From Prevotella sp. (lineage in GTDB: Bacteria; Bacteroidota; Bacteroidia; Bacteroidales; Bacteroidaceae), in assembly GCA_021203915.1 (NCBI GenBank), contig JAJQAI010000123.1, positions 1-26,415 on the forward strand: a stretch of DNA of 26,415 nt, given 5' to 3'. The number at the start of each line of letters is the position of its first letter. Position 1 is the first letter of the stretch. The notes under the pieces are model-generated. The model saw only the letters and a list, made by a program, of their open reading frames with translations. It had not been told where the DNA came from and searched no databases. Of the stretch, positions 5,994 through 12,789 are shown in pieces. The translations under genes were made by a program, and so were the position numbers.

Positions 5994-6347
5994 AATCACT
6001 GCAGAGTAAAAACTCTTTTTCTTGACCACTTCTTTCTTTGCACGCCCATCTTTAATAAGCTGAGACAGCAAAGCCGTGATTTTCTGATTAGAATACTGAT
6101 CAAGATTTTCATCCCGTTTCTGAAGTTCTGTCACGGTAATGAAACCGCCGCTCTCAAGAAGGGAATCAAAAATTTCATTTTTCAATTTTTCATTCTCTTT
6201 CTGAGTTTTTGTCATTCCCTTGGAAGAACTCTTACGAGAGAGGAGTTCAATTTCATGCTTGATAAAATCGTGCATCTCGGTCTTGTTCTCAAGACTAGAA
6301 TCATCAACAATGGTATCCAGCAGAGCAAACATTTCTTTCTTAGTCAT
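5988..6347 (-). CDS. Winged-helix protein, copy 2
   Basis: A 119-aa paralog of 4188-4547. It shares MTKKEMFALLDTIVDDSSLE, EIELLSRKSSSK, a recognition helix near SNQKITALLSQLIKDG and a Lys-rich wing (KKEVVKKKSFYSAV). ATG at 6347 follows AAAGGAGTG. It is probably a small DNA-binding protein in the cytoplasm. As with its paralog, two tandem promoters each carry the same start-site element, which suggests both genes are controlled by one factor, perhaps by these proteins themselves. It is followed by a strong hairpin that includes its stop codon. Confidence 0.88.
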   Translation of the reverse strand: MTKKEMFALLDTIVDDSSLENKTEMHDFIKHEIELLSRKSSSKGMTKTQKENEKLKNEIFDSLLESGGFITVTELQKRDENLDQYSNQKITALLSQLIKDGRAKKEVVKKKSFYSAVIE

Positions 6348-6423
6348 AATAAAAACACTCCTTTAAAATTTTTTTTATTTGAGAGAGGAAAGGCTAACTT
6401 CCATTCCCTCACCTCATGTAAGT

Positions 6424-6452
6424 ATTATAACATGGGGTAAAAGGTTTGTCAA
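6424..6452 (-). promoter_or_regulatory. Proximal promoter of 5988-6347
   Basis: Minus strand: TTGACA (6447-6452), 17 bp, TATAAT (6424-6429). The start-site element CATGAGGTGAGGGAA (6404-6418) begins five bases after the -10. Confidence 0.9.
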
Positions 6453-6526
6453 GCATTTTTAAAAACTTTTTTCATTTTTTATTTCTTGCTTGCGGGCGTC
6501 GCTCCTTTCCTCATCTGACATACAAT

Positions 6527-6555
6527 AGTTTACCACAGAGGAGGCAGATTGTCAA
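6527..6555 (-). promoter_or_regulatory. Distal promoter of 5988-6347
   Basis: Minus strand: TTGACA (6550-6555), 17 bp, TAAACT (6527-6532). A start-site element (6505-6520, with CAGATGAGGAAAG) lies six bases after the -10. Confidence 0.75.
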
Positions 6556-7090
6556 CCCTTTTTTAAAAGTTATTTTTTTAACAAGCGGGCCCGGCGGTCT
6601 ACTCGAATGCAAAAAATCATTTTTAAAATTAGTATTTCTGTTTTATTTTTTCGTTATGGAAAAATAATAATTATTATTTGAGAAACTGAATTTTAAATAT
6701 GAGAAAATACAAGAATTTTCTTCCGTCTACTTAAAATGTATAGAAACTTGATTAAAGTATTGCGGATTTTTGTTTTTGCATAGAATGTAAAAGAAGTGTT
6801 ATAATTTTTGCAACTTAATATAATAAGCTATTTTACTGTGAAAATGAATGATGTTGCAAAGTATAGACAACAGGCTTCAAAACAAGAGAAAATGATAGCG
6901 GTTGGCGCAATGATTATATTTGTAGACGTATCATAAGTGTTGTAAGTGTTGTTCGAGGAGTGCGGAAGGTGACCGAGGCCGGCGTTGCGGGAACGCGCAT
7001 GACTATATTTTTCGACAGCCGCGTCCCGCGATAAACATAAGCAGAATGTCGAGAGATCTAATCAGTTCCGTTTCTTTATGCTCTTGATAA
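6556..7090. other. CDS-free gap, possible structured RNA
   Basis: No supported gene. A possible rightward promoter (TTGCAT 6776-6781, 18 bp, TATAAT 6800-6805) is followed by a 30-codon frame (6844-6936, MNDVAKYRQQASKQEKMIAV...) without a clear ribosome binding site. A strong GC-rich inverted repeat lies at 6987-7029. This could be a small RNA unit. A GGGCCC-centred GC block (6586-6596) lies upstream of the distal promoter of 5988-6347. Confidence 0.4.
6987..7029. other. Strong GC-rich inverted repeat
   Basis: GCGGGAACGCG (6987-6997) pairs with CGCGTCCCGC (7020-7029) with one bulged A, around a 22-base AT-rich loop. It is not next to any gene end and has no T run. Confidence 0.6.
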
Positions 7091-7130
7091 TAAAAAAAAT
7101 GATAGAGAAGAGTTTTGTTCTCTCTCTATC
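7091..7130 (-). terminator. Terminator of 7150-7581 gene
   Basis: Stem GATAGAGA/TCTCTATC (7101-7108 with 7123-7130), followed leftward by A then T8. Confidence 0.88.
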
Positions 7131-7149
7131 ATCTCTGTTGTTTATGTAT

Positions 7150-7581
7150 TCAGTCATAATACGGCTCTTTATTGACCATCAATATAATACACTCATCTAT
7201 TCCCCCGTCATAATATTTAGCGTACTCAGATAATTGCGGTTCAGATATTTCAATAGCAAAAAATTTATAAGAAAAATTATCGAGGGTAGCGGAAGTTTGA
7301 GCAGTGCGATAAGCTAAAGTGCTTTTTCGTATCCATTCTTTTGATTTAAACTGTAAAGAGTTTATCCAATCAATACATTCTTTGTCACTTTTGAATATTT
7401 TGACGATTGCTGTCGGTTTGCCATCTTCTTGAGACAGTTCAGGCAGTCCGCAAAATCGTCTGACTACTAACTGATACCTGCGAGTTTCTCTTTCATGACT
7501 TTCTGTGCTAGTAAGTCTTTTTTCACCAGTGGTTTCATCAATAACGTAATGCCGAGTAAGGGTTTCAACTGTCTCAATCAT
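7150..7581 (-). CDS. Phage protein of unknown function, copy 1 of a pair
   Basis: A 143-aa protein, start ATG at 7581 (MIETVETLTRHYVIDETTGE). Another ATG at 7593 sits right against AAGGAAAGG, too close to be preferred, and the paralog 8999-9394 supports the shorter start. Shared blocks are VxDExTGxKxL, a basic strand YxLVVxRF, FxxDxxCxxWxNSLxF and an end segment with FAIxxxEPQLxEYA. It is mixed alpha/beta and soluble, with no known motif. It has its own promoter and a strong terminator. Confidence 0.85.
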   Translation of the reverse strand: MIETVETLTRHYVIDETTGEKRLTSTESHERETRRYQLVVRRFCGLPELSQEDGKPTAIVKIFKSDKECIDWINSLQFKSKEWIRKSTLAYRTAQTSATLDNFSYKFFAIEISEPQLSEYAKYYDGGIDECIILMVNKEPYYD

Positions 7582-7621
7582 ATTTTTGTACATCCTTTCC
7601 TTATCTCTCTTGATGTAATAC

Positions 7622-7650
7622 AGTATATCATAAAATTGCTTGGAAATCAA
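7622..7650 (-). promoter_or_regulatory. Promoter of 7150-7581
   Basis: Minus strand: TTGATT (7645-7650), 17 bp, TATACT (7622-7627). Confidence 0.75.
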
Positions 7651-7811
7651 GCAAAACTGCATGAAATTTGTTATTTAAATATCATATAAGAGGGCATATA
7701 TAAATCTGAAAAATAAATCTATATATAAGGGGTCTATATATTAGCGTTCTCATGTTCAAGAATTGCGTCGCAAGGTATAGTCATGTCGAGTTTTATAGGC
7801 GCGAATTGACG

Positions 7812-7837
7812 GAAAATCTAGTCGTGCCTAGATTTTT
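7812..7837. terminator. Terminator-like hairpin after 7855-8304
   Basis: Perfect 9-bp stem AAAATCTAG/CTAGATTTT (7813-7821 with 7828-7836) around TCGTGC. The T run is short on either side. Confidence 0.7.
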
Positions 7838-7854
7838 AAGCGTGACTATGAATA

Positions 7855-8304
7855 TCAGCAGCCACACTCGGCGGCCGCTTTTCTTAAATTCTTTTCAGTT
7901 GCTATTGTTGCGCCGTCAAACTTAATCTGATACTTGATACCGTTCACTTCAACGTCGCCGCCTTTCCAAAAAGGTAAGCTATCTTTTTCCCACTTGACTC
8001 CATTCTCTTCAGTGAACAGGCGTTCGAATGTTTCGCCTTTATTGTACTTGCTATCCTTAATCAGACTATCTGAACCGACACAACGCGCTCCGGCTTTAAT
8101 CAAGGACTCTTTGAGATTTGTAGTCAATCTCATTCTTAACGTTGCATAACCGCCCCGCTTTGAAGAGGCATGATCTATTTTCATATACTGACTATCAAGT
8201 TCGTCGCATATGAACTCGTATACAGAGTGTTTATAACAGAATCCTAATACATACGAATCCGCCGCTGAAAACTGACTATAGGCTTCGACAAACTCCTTGA
8301 CCAT
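7855..8304 (-). CDS. Conserved phage protein, possible PD-(D/E)XK-like fold
   Basis: A 149-aa protein, ATG at 8304 (MVKEFVEAYSQFSAADSYVL) behind AAGGAGCG. I recognise the sequence type from Firmicutes phages but not a named function. The middle holds a basic region (SSKRGGYATLRMRLTTNLKE). The C-terminal part reads WEKDSLPFWKGGDVEVNGIK followed by YQIKFDGATI, so the G-D-V-(9)-Q-I-K spacing resembles the core strands of PD-(D/Q)XK nucleases. That is inference from a short motif. The end is Ala/Cys-rich (AAAECGC), and GCGGCCGC occurs in the last codons. It has its own promoter. Confidence 0.82.
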   Translation of the reverse strand: MVKEFVEAYSQFSAADSYVLGFCYKHSVYEFICDELDSQYMKIDHASSKRGGYATLRMRLTTNLKESLIKAGARCVGSDSLIKDSKYNKGETFERLFTEENGVKWEKDSLPFWKGGDVEVNGIKYQIKFDGATIATEKNLRKAAAECGC

Positions 8305-8334
8305 GATAACCGCTCCTTTCTTCAGTACCCCCCT

Positions 8335-8363
8335 AGTATAGCACAGTCCGGCGACCTTGTCAA
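8335..8363 (-). promoter_or_regulatory. Promoter of 7855-8304
   Basis: Minus strand: TTGACA (8358-8363), 17 bp, TATACT (8335-8340). Confidence 0.9.
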
Positions 8364-8568
8364 GCATTTAATCGTTAGATTTTTTGGAAAATGTGCAGTT
8401 GAAGTGTGACAATAGACAGAAAGTTTTGAAATTGTATACACAATACTTGCTTTTATGTCTGTGGGCGGCGCAACTAATTATAAACAAATTATAAACTTTT
8501 TCTAAATTAAAAATAAACTTTTGCGGGTAAATCTTAATTTTTTCTAAAAAATATTAATTTTTGATTAC

Positions 8569-8787
8569 GTTAATTTTTTAACAGACTTCACCGCTTCAGT
8601 GCTTTAACGCATTAAAGTTTTACACTGTTAAAGCGTTAATTTTTTAACAAACTTTGTTGCTTTACAGTGTTAAAGTGATGCTACTTTACAGCGCTAAAGT
8701 GTGTTAATTTTTTAACGAACTCTGCCGCTTTACAGTACTAAAGTATGTGAAATTTTTAACACACTTCGCCGCTTCACAGTGTTAAAG
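8569..8787. repeat. Array of four imperfect repeats built from two dyads
   Basis: Four units start at 8569, 8635, 8703 and 8747. Each opens with GTTAATTTTTTAAC (the last is GTGAAATTTTTAAC), followed by A-C-T-T/C, then a C/T-C/T-GCTT block and a second dyad of the type CTTTA-6 bases-TAAAG (8602-8617, 8660-8675, 8683-8700, 8728-8743, 8772-8787). The regular dyads suggest repeated protein-binding sites, iterons or RNA hairpins. Relatives of the first dyad continue to 11033. Confidence 0.85.
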
Positions 8788-8915
8788 TACACGTGATAAT
8801 CGAGAGCATTTACAAAATGTTAAACAATACCAGGCGTTTTTAGGAATTGCGCAACATTTTAATAAAATCAAAAATTGCGATTAAAAATCTCGACGCTCGC
8901 GATAAACCCAAAACT

Positions 8916-8937
8916 CGTGCGCGAGCGGCCGCGCACG
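8916..8937. other. GC-rich hairpin
   Basis: CGTGCGCG (8916-8923) and CGCGCACG (8930-8937) form a perfect 8-bp stem around AGCGGC, in a short GC-rich island. No T run follows. Confidence 0.6.
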
Positions 8938-8972
8938 ACCCGACGACTCTTGGCCTGCTCCCTTAGAACGCA

Positions 8973-9005
8973 ATAAAAAAAGGAGTGGGGATTTCTCCCT
9001 ACTCC
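8973..9005 (-). terminator. Terminator of 8999-9394
   Basis: Stem GGAGTGGGGA/TCCCTACTCC (8982-8991 with 8996-9005, one mismatch), then a leftward T7 run. The TAG stop is inside the stem. Confidence 0.85.
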
Positions 9006-9394
9006 CAATAAAATTCCTTGCTTACAGTGAGAGGAATGTACTTCTCACCACATTCCTTGTACGGGCTTGCATATTCCGCAAGCTGAGGTTCTTCAAGGCT
9101 GATTGCAAAAATCTCTTTAGTAAAGTTCTCAGCGGTGGCTCCTGTCATAGAATACGGTACATTGTCAAATTCCTGAAATTCTAAGGAGTTCAGCCATTCA
9201 AGGCACTGAGCATCAGTATCGAAAGTCTTAACTACATAATCAATACCATCTTCGCCTATACTAGCAAAACGCTTAACTACTAACCTATAATGCCTTTTAG
9301 AGGTTTCATATGACTGGGTGTCAAGAACCTTTTTCACGCCCGTGATTTCATCAACTACAATATGGAGACTGATAGTCTGAATGTAATCTAACAT
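8999..9394 (-). CDS. Phage protein of unknown function, copy 2 of a pair
   Basis: A 131-aa paralog of 7150-7581. The ATG at 9394 (MLDYIQTISLHIVVDEITG) sits about ten bases after AAAGGAAG. Common points are IVVDEITGVKKVL, a tract YRLVVKRFASI, CLEWLNSLEF and FAISLEEPQLAEYA. No enzyme motif is seen. It stands at the right edge of the leftward arm, back to back with the rightward gene 9581-9778. Its promoter and that of its neighbour form an inverted repeat. Confidence 0.85.
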   Translation of the reverse strand: MLDYIQTISLHIVVDEITGVKKVLDTQSYETSKRHYRLVVKRFASIGEDGIDYVVKTFDTDAQCLEWLNSLEFQEFDNVPYSMTGATAENFTKEIFAISLEEPQLAEYASPYKECGEKYIPLTVSKEFYWE

Positions 9395-9424
9395 TTTTAA
9401 TACTTCCTTTCTTTTGATGGTATT

Positions 9425-9453
9425 AGTATAGCATAGATTTCTGTATCTGTCAA
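9425..9453 (-). promoter_or_regulatory. Promoter of 8999-9394
   Basis: Minus strand: TTGACA (9448-9453), 17 bp, TATACT (9425-9430). Confidence 0.9.
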
Positions 9454-9498
9454 GCATTTTTATGTTTTTTTAAAAGAAAAAATTTTTTCAAAAAATGC

Positions 9499-9527
9499 TT
9501 GACAAATTTTATTTGGAGTGCTATACT
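9499..9527 (+). promoter_or_regulatory. Promoter of 9581-9778
   Basis: TTGACA (9499-9504), 17 bp, TATACT (9522-9527). The sequence AAAAAATGCTTGACA mirrors the start of the divergent promoter at 9425-9453. Confidence 0.92.
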
Positions 9528-9580
9528 AATAATTGTTCAAGGGAGAACAAAAACATAATCAAGCAAAGGAGTGAAGAATT

Positions 9581-9778
9581 ATGACGTTTAAAGAAATGTA
9601 TGACAGGGCTGTTGAGATGGGCATTGAAAATCAAGAGATTATTTGGGTGAATGAAGAGTATGATCACGATGATTGGCCCATAGATTATCACTATACTGTT
9701 AAGATGAGAAAGGATGGTAGAATAGTAAAGAATGAATATAAAGGTTATGAAGAGTTAACTCATCCGAGATGGGAGTGA
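9581..9778 (+). CDS. Small phage protein, MTIKDLYEWA family, copy 2
   Basis: A 65-aa acidic, Tyr-rich protein, ATG at 9581 after AAAGGAGTG. Its N-terminus (MTFKEMYDRAVEMGIENQEI) matches the start of 4838-5047. The rest is unlike it, with EEYDHDDWPIDYHYTVKMR and a C-terminal YKGYEELTHPRWE. It is the only rightward gene in the left half and ends in a strong terminator, so it is a free-standing cassette. The promoter and leader are partly identical to those of the paralog. The function is unknown. Confidence 0.85.
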   Translation: MTFKEMYDRAVEMGIENQEIIWVNEEYDHDDWPIDYHYTVKMRKDGRIVKNEYKGYEELTHPRWE

Positions 9779-9792
9779 TGTGAAATATAGAC

Positions 9793-9826
9793 AGAGCGGA
9801 GCAAATGTTCCGCTCTTCTTTTTTAG
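9793..9826 (+). terminator. Terminator of 9581-9778
   Basis: Stem AGAGCGGA/TCCGCTCT (9793-9800 with 9809-9816), then TCTTTTTT. Confidence 0.9.
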
Positions 9827-9834
9827 ACACGTTC

Positions 9835-11033
9835 GTTATATTTTTAACAAATTTAGTATCTCATTCCAGTTTTCTACGTTTAAAGTAATTTACTGAATGC
9901 GTGACGTTGGCAAGATAAGAGCGGAGTTTGTGAAACTCTTGACAAGGCCGCTTGTTTAGACGAGGTATCTCATCCAGAAAATTGTCTGATATTTTGGCAC
10001 GGAATACTGAATTGGCTACTCAAGAGATATAAAAATATCTACTTCTTAATGGGGTTCTTTAGTTGTAAATACTATTTTTTATTTTTAAGTTTGTTATTTA
10101 TATATTAAAGTTCTGGATTAAAAATGTCTGAATTGTCAGACTATTTGCACCCAACTTCCTCTACAAGTGTGCGCATGATAGTTTGTTAAATTCTTAACAA
10201 AGTCGCCCGCTTTAGATGAGTCGTGTAGTTTAAACAGTCTTGCTTTTTCTTTCATGCTATTCTTTTACTGTTGTAGAATGTCCGTGTTAAGACAGCCACG
10301 CTTTTGTGTGTAGGAGCGCCCATGACTATTTGATTAATATAGGCGCATGAGTTCTGGGTATGCAATACTCAAAGTTCTCTTACACTTATGGGTGTAATAG
10401 AATGTTGTTAGAAAATGATTGAAATTTAAACTAAAAGGTACGACAGTGATTAATAGATTCTGAATATTCAAAGGGAGTACTACAGATGTAGAGAAGAGTG
10501 TTAAATTTTTAACAAGCGTGGCCTGACATTGTTCTCATTCAAGAGACAGAGTGTTAAGAGATAGAAGGCGATCTGACTAAAGAGGTAGACAGATTGGGTC
10601 TAGTTTTACTCAAGGAGGTGAAAAGGTTTCTAATGTATTTCATGCTGTTAGTCATGTATCATCTTATCTATTGTATGCTATTATGTAATAATATTATTGT
10701 ATGTGTTATGTTGTTGTTATTATGTTATTATGTTATTATGTGTGTTGTTGTTGTGATTGCGTGTGTCGTCGCGTTGCGCCGTCGTGCGCGTCTGTGAGCG
10801 TGTCGCGCTGGTTGTCGTGTCTTCTACAGTTGTAGAGGAGTGCATCCAGGTAGTTACTTTTTTGCTGATTGTTACATTTTTAACAAAGTCTTTACTTCTT
10901 ACAAAAATGGGCGGTAGGTATAGGATACGAGGATACGAATAAAAACTCTACACTTGTACGAGTAAAAAATGTTATCAGAAAATTCTGATTTTTTATTTAC
11001 AAATGAGATAATTTACATTGTTATTTTTTTAAC
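9835..11033. repeat. Dispersed copies of the GTTAAATTTTTAAC dyad
   Basis: Copies at 9835-9848, 10185-10198, 10500-10513, 10871-10884 and 11020-11033, each followed by AA and often by A-C/G-T-C/T. They belong to the same family as the four units at 8569-8760. Spacing here is 150-370 bp. Confidence 0.8.
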
Positions 11034-11140
11034 AAACTTGGGACTACTTTTGTATTGATGGGGAGTGATTGTTTTACGGGTCAAGATAGGGTCTAAATTT
11101 CCCGACTACACTAAAGTATTTTTCTGCTACAAAAGTAGCA
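10380..11140. repeat. Second family of short dyads (CTACA/TGTAG type)
   Basis: CTACAGATGTAG (10480-10491), CTACAGTTGTAG (10824-10835) and TGCTACAAAAGTAGCA (11125-11140). A similar short dyad, TTACAC-6-GTGTAA, lies at 10380-10397. They look like operator or small-hairpin sites. Confidence 0.55.
10633..10797 (+). CDS. Doubtful hydrophobic peptide in T/G-rich tract
   Basis: A 54-aa frame (MYFMLLVMYHLIYCMLLCNN...) that is almost all Leu, Val, Met, Cys and Ile and ends RRRARL. A perfect AAGGAGGTGA lies upstream, but 14 bases from the ATG, which is long. The underlying DNA is a low-complexity T/G-rich tract, which would give a hydrophobic frame by chance. If real, it would be a membrane peptide with a basic tail. 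I give it low weight. Confidence 0.2.
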   Translation: MYFMLLVMYHLIYCMLLCNNIIVCVMLLLLCYYVIMCVVVVIACVVALRRRARL

Positions 11141-11269
11141 TTATACTTAAAGGAGTGCTTTAGTTACTTCTGGGTTTTTCTGTATTGTTTTTTAAAAATA
11201 AAAAATCATTTTGATTTTTCTTGCTTATACTCTTAGACAGTCAACTCGTGCCGCAGCGACAGAAAGCGC

Positions 11270-11284
11270 CCCGAGCGCCTCGGG
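11270..11284. other. Short GC-rich hairpin
   Basis: CCCGAG (11270-11275) and CTCGGG (11279-11284) around CGC, in a GC-rich patch. No T run follows. Confidence 0.4.
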
Positions 11285-11427
11285 TTCGCAGCTATTTTAG
11301 GGGAGGCCGCAAGTCAGCGGAGACAGAAAATTTTCTGGCGTCTCTACGCAGCGTACCAGAACACTAGGGTGGGGGTAATTTTGGGAAAAAATTTTTTGAA
11401 AAGTCTGAAAATTGTTTTGGCTGCTTT

Positions 11428-11588
11428 CAACTTTTTCCCTGAGGTTTTCAAATCCATAAAAGGAACAAGCGATTATCACACAATATACATATATTTATTT
11501 TCAAATCCATAAAAGAAGGAGCCAGCGATTTCATATTTCTCAACTTTTTCCCTGAGGTTTTCAAATCCATAAAAGGAGCAGGCGATTT
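11428..11588. repeat. Direct repeats, 47 bp and partial copy
   Basis: Two near-identical copies (11428-11474 and 11541-11588) and a partial third between them (11497-11531). They share TTTTCAAATCCATAAAAG and an end AGCGATT; the two long ones also share CAACTTTTTCCCTGAGG. Short leftward frames begin in each copy at the same ATGGATTTG, but they are not convincing genes. Confidence 0.8.
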
Positions 11589-11674
11589 TTCCCACTTTTT
11601 TTTGAGTTCAAAAGAAGCAATTCTATTATAGAGTGTCATAATATTTTTATTTCAGTATAGAGAATTATTCTTTC

Positions 11675-11703
11675 TTGACACCGAAAAATTTTTATGTTAT
11701 ACT
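11675..11703 (+). promoter_or_regulatory. Promoter of the right arm; predicts a leaderless mRNA
   Basis: TTGACA (11675-11680), 17 bp, TATACT (11698-11703). The ATG of the first gene starts seven bases after the -10, at the expected transcription start. Confidence 0.88.
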
Positions 11704-11709
11704 AGACTC

Positions 11710-12789
11710 ATGGGTGAGATAAAATTAGACTACACTCTTCAAACACCAGAAGAGCGTAATGAATTAGTTAAAAAAATAATAGACAACTCTTCGCCAGAAG
11801 ACCTTACCCCGCGTTACTTAGAAATCCTAAGTGATTACATCATTTTTGCTATGGATAAACAAGAGCGCAAACAGAAGAATATTCTTACTGATAACCACAT
11901 GGTGACGGTTAATAAGAGAGAAACATCTTTTCAAGGTCTTGCGGACCAGCTTGAAGAAGGAGAAGACGGCATCTATGGTATGATTGCCAATGATAAAAAT
12001 ATCATTTTTACTCCTAAAGTGTCTATCACTAAGCATGACATCGAGACTGTTCCAGGTCTAAAAGAGTTGCGCGAAGCCATCGCTGAAGTGGAGACAGAAT
12101 GCAAGGCGGCAACGGGGAAGCGCAAATACGCTCTCAAAAAACAACTAATAGAGATGCGGCAGGATCAATACGTCCTTAAAAGTTCCTATCATCCTCCAAT
12201 GTCTTACATTAATGGCGTTAAATCCTTTGCCTCTCTCGATCTGAGTGAAACCTTCTCCATCGACGCGGAAGGGGAGCCCCGCAGCGATTGTCTCATTAAT
12301 CTATTCAATCCAGTGCATGTCTCCGCCCTTTTATGCCACTATTCTGCGCTTAAAGAAGAAGTATATGATAAATTTTATACAGATCTATATTATTTAATTA
12401 TGGATTTAGAGAATCTCATAGACGAAACCCTTAAGCAAGATTATCCCCTCTATTTTGATCTCTTGGTGTACAAAATAGATGGTAAGCAAAATATAGAAAT
12501 ACAGCGGTTGCTCGCTGAAAAATATAATATTACTTACTCTATTGAATATCTCTCTTCCTTGTGGCGCAAAAAGATTCCTAAATTGATTGCGGAAAAGGCT
12601 CAAGAAAAATGTTTGATGTGGTATTATACAACTCAAGAGTATGGTAAATGGAAAAGATGCTCAAGATGTGGTCAAATTAAATTAAGTCATAACCGTTTCT
12701 TTTCAAAAAATAAGACAAGTAAAGATGGTTTTTATAGCATCTGCAAGAAGTGCCGAAATAAGAAAGGGGGCGCTACATTACGCAAATAG
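11710..12789 (+). CDS. Conserved phage protein with C-terminal Zn ribbon
   Basis: A 359-aa protein, first gene of the late arm. I recognise the type (MGEIKLDYTLQTPEERNELV) as a conserved gene upstream of the terminase in Firmicutes phages, without an assigned function. Residues about 275-305 (GKQNIEIQRLLAEKYNITYS) resemble a helix-turn-helix. The C-terminus has CSRCGQIK about 20 residues before CKKCRNKK, a four-Cys Zn ribbon. A role as a DNA-binding regulator of late genes or packaging is possible but inferred. No ribosome binding site lies before the ATG, and the promoter places the transcript start at or next to it. The gene overlaps the start of the next one by 13 bases. Confidence 0.88.
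   Translation: MGEIKLDYTLQTPEERNELVKKIIDNSSPEDLTPRYLEILSDYIIFAMDKQERKQKNILTDNHMVTVNKRETSFQGLADQLEEGEDGIYGMIANDKNIIFTPKVSITKHDIETVPGLKELREAIAEVETECKAATGKRKYALKKQLIEMRQDQYVLKSSYHPPMSYINGVKSFASLDLSETFSIDAEGEPRSDCLINLFNPVHVSALLCHYSALKEEVYDKFYTDLYYLIMDLENLIDETLKQDYPLYFDLLVYKIDGKQNIEIQRLLAEKYNITYSIEYLSSLWRKKIPKLIAEKAQEKCLMWYYTTQEYGKWKRCSRCGQIKLSHNRFFSKNKTSKDGFYSICKKCRNKKGGATLRK

Larger units (their letters stand above)
8364..8970. other. CDS-free gap with dyad array
   Basis: No gene seen. It contains an AT-rich stretch (8460-8568), the dyad array (8569-8787) and a GC-rich hairpin (8916-8937), all listed separately. Confidence 0.6.
9827..11674. other. Long CDS-free zone with dispersed dyads
   Basis: About 1.85 kb without a convincing gene between the two transcription arms. 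It holds five further copies of the GTTA-dyad (9835, 10185, 10500, 10871, 11020), several CTACA/TGTAG-type dyads, a T/G-skewed tract (10640-10825), a short GC-rich hairpin (11270-11284) and the direct repeats at 11428-11588. A replication origin, a partition site or a source of small RNAs are all possible. Confidence 0.6.

Noticed and set aside
6446..6667. Rightward 73-codon frame
   Set aside because: It runs antisense through two leftward promoters and has phenylalanine-rich text from T runs.
8569..8787. CRISPR array
   Set aside because: Repeat units are imperfect, unevenly spaced and consist of dyads; there are no unique spacers of constant length and no cas genes.
11297..11639. Leftward frames with MDLKTSGKKL text
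   Set aside because: They arise from the direct repeats, are short and have no ribosome binding site.
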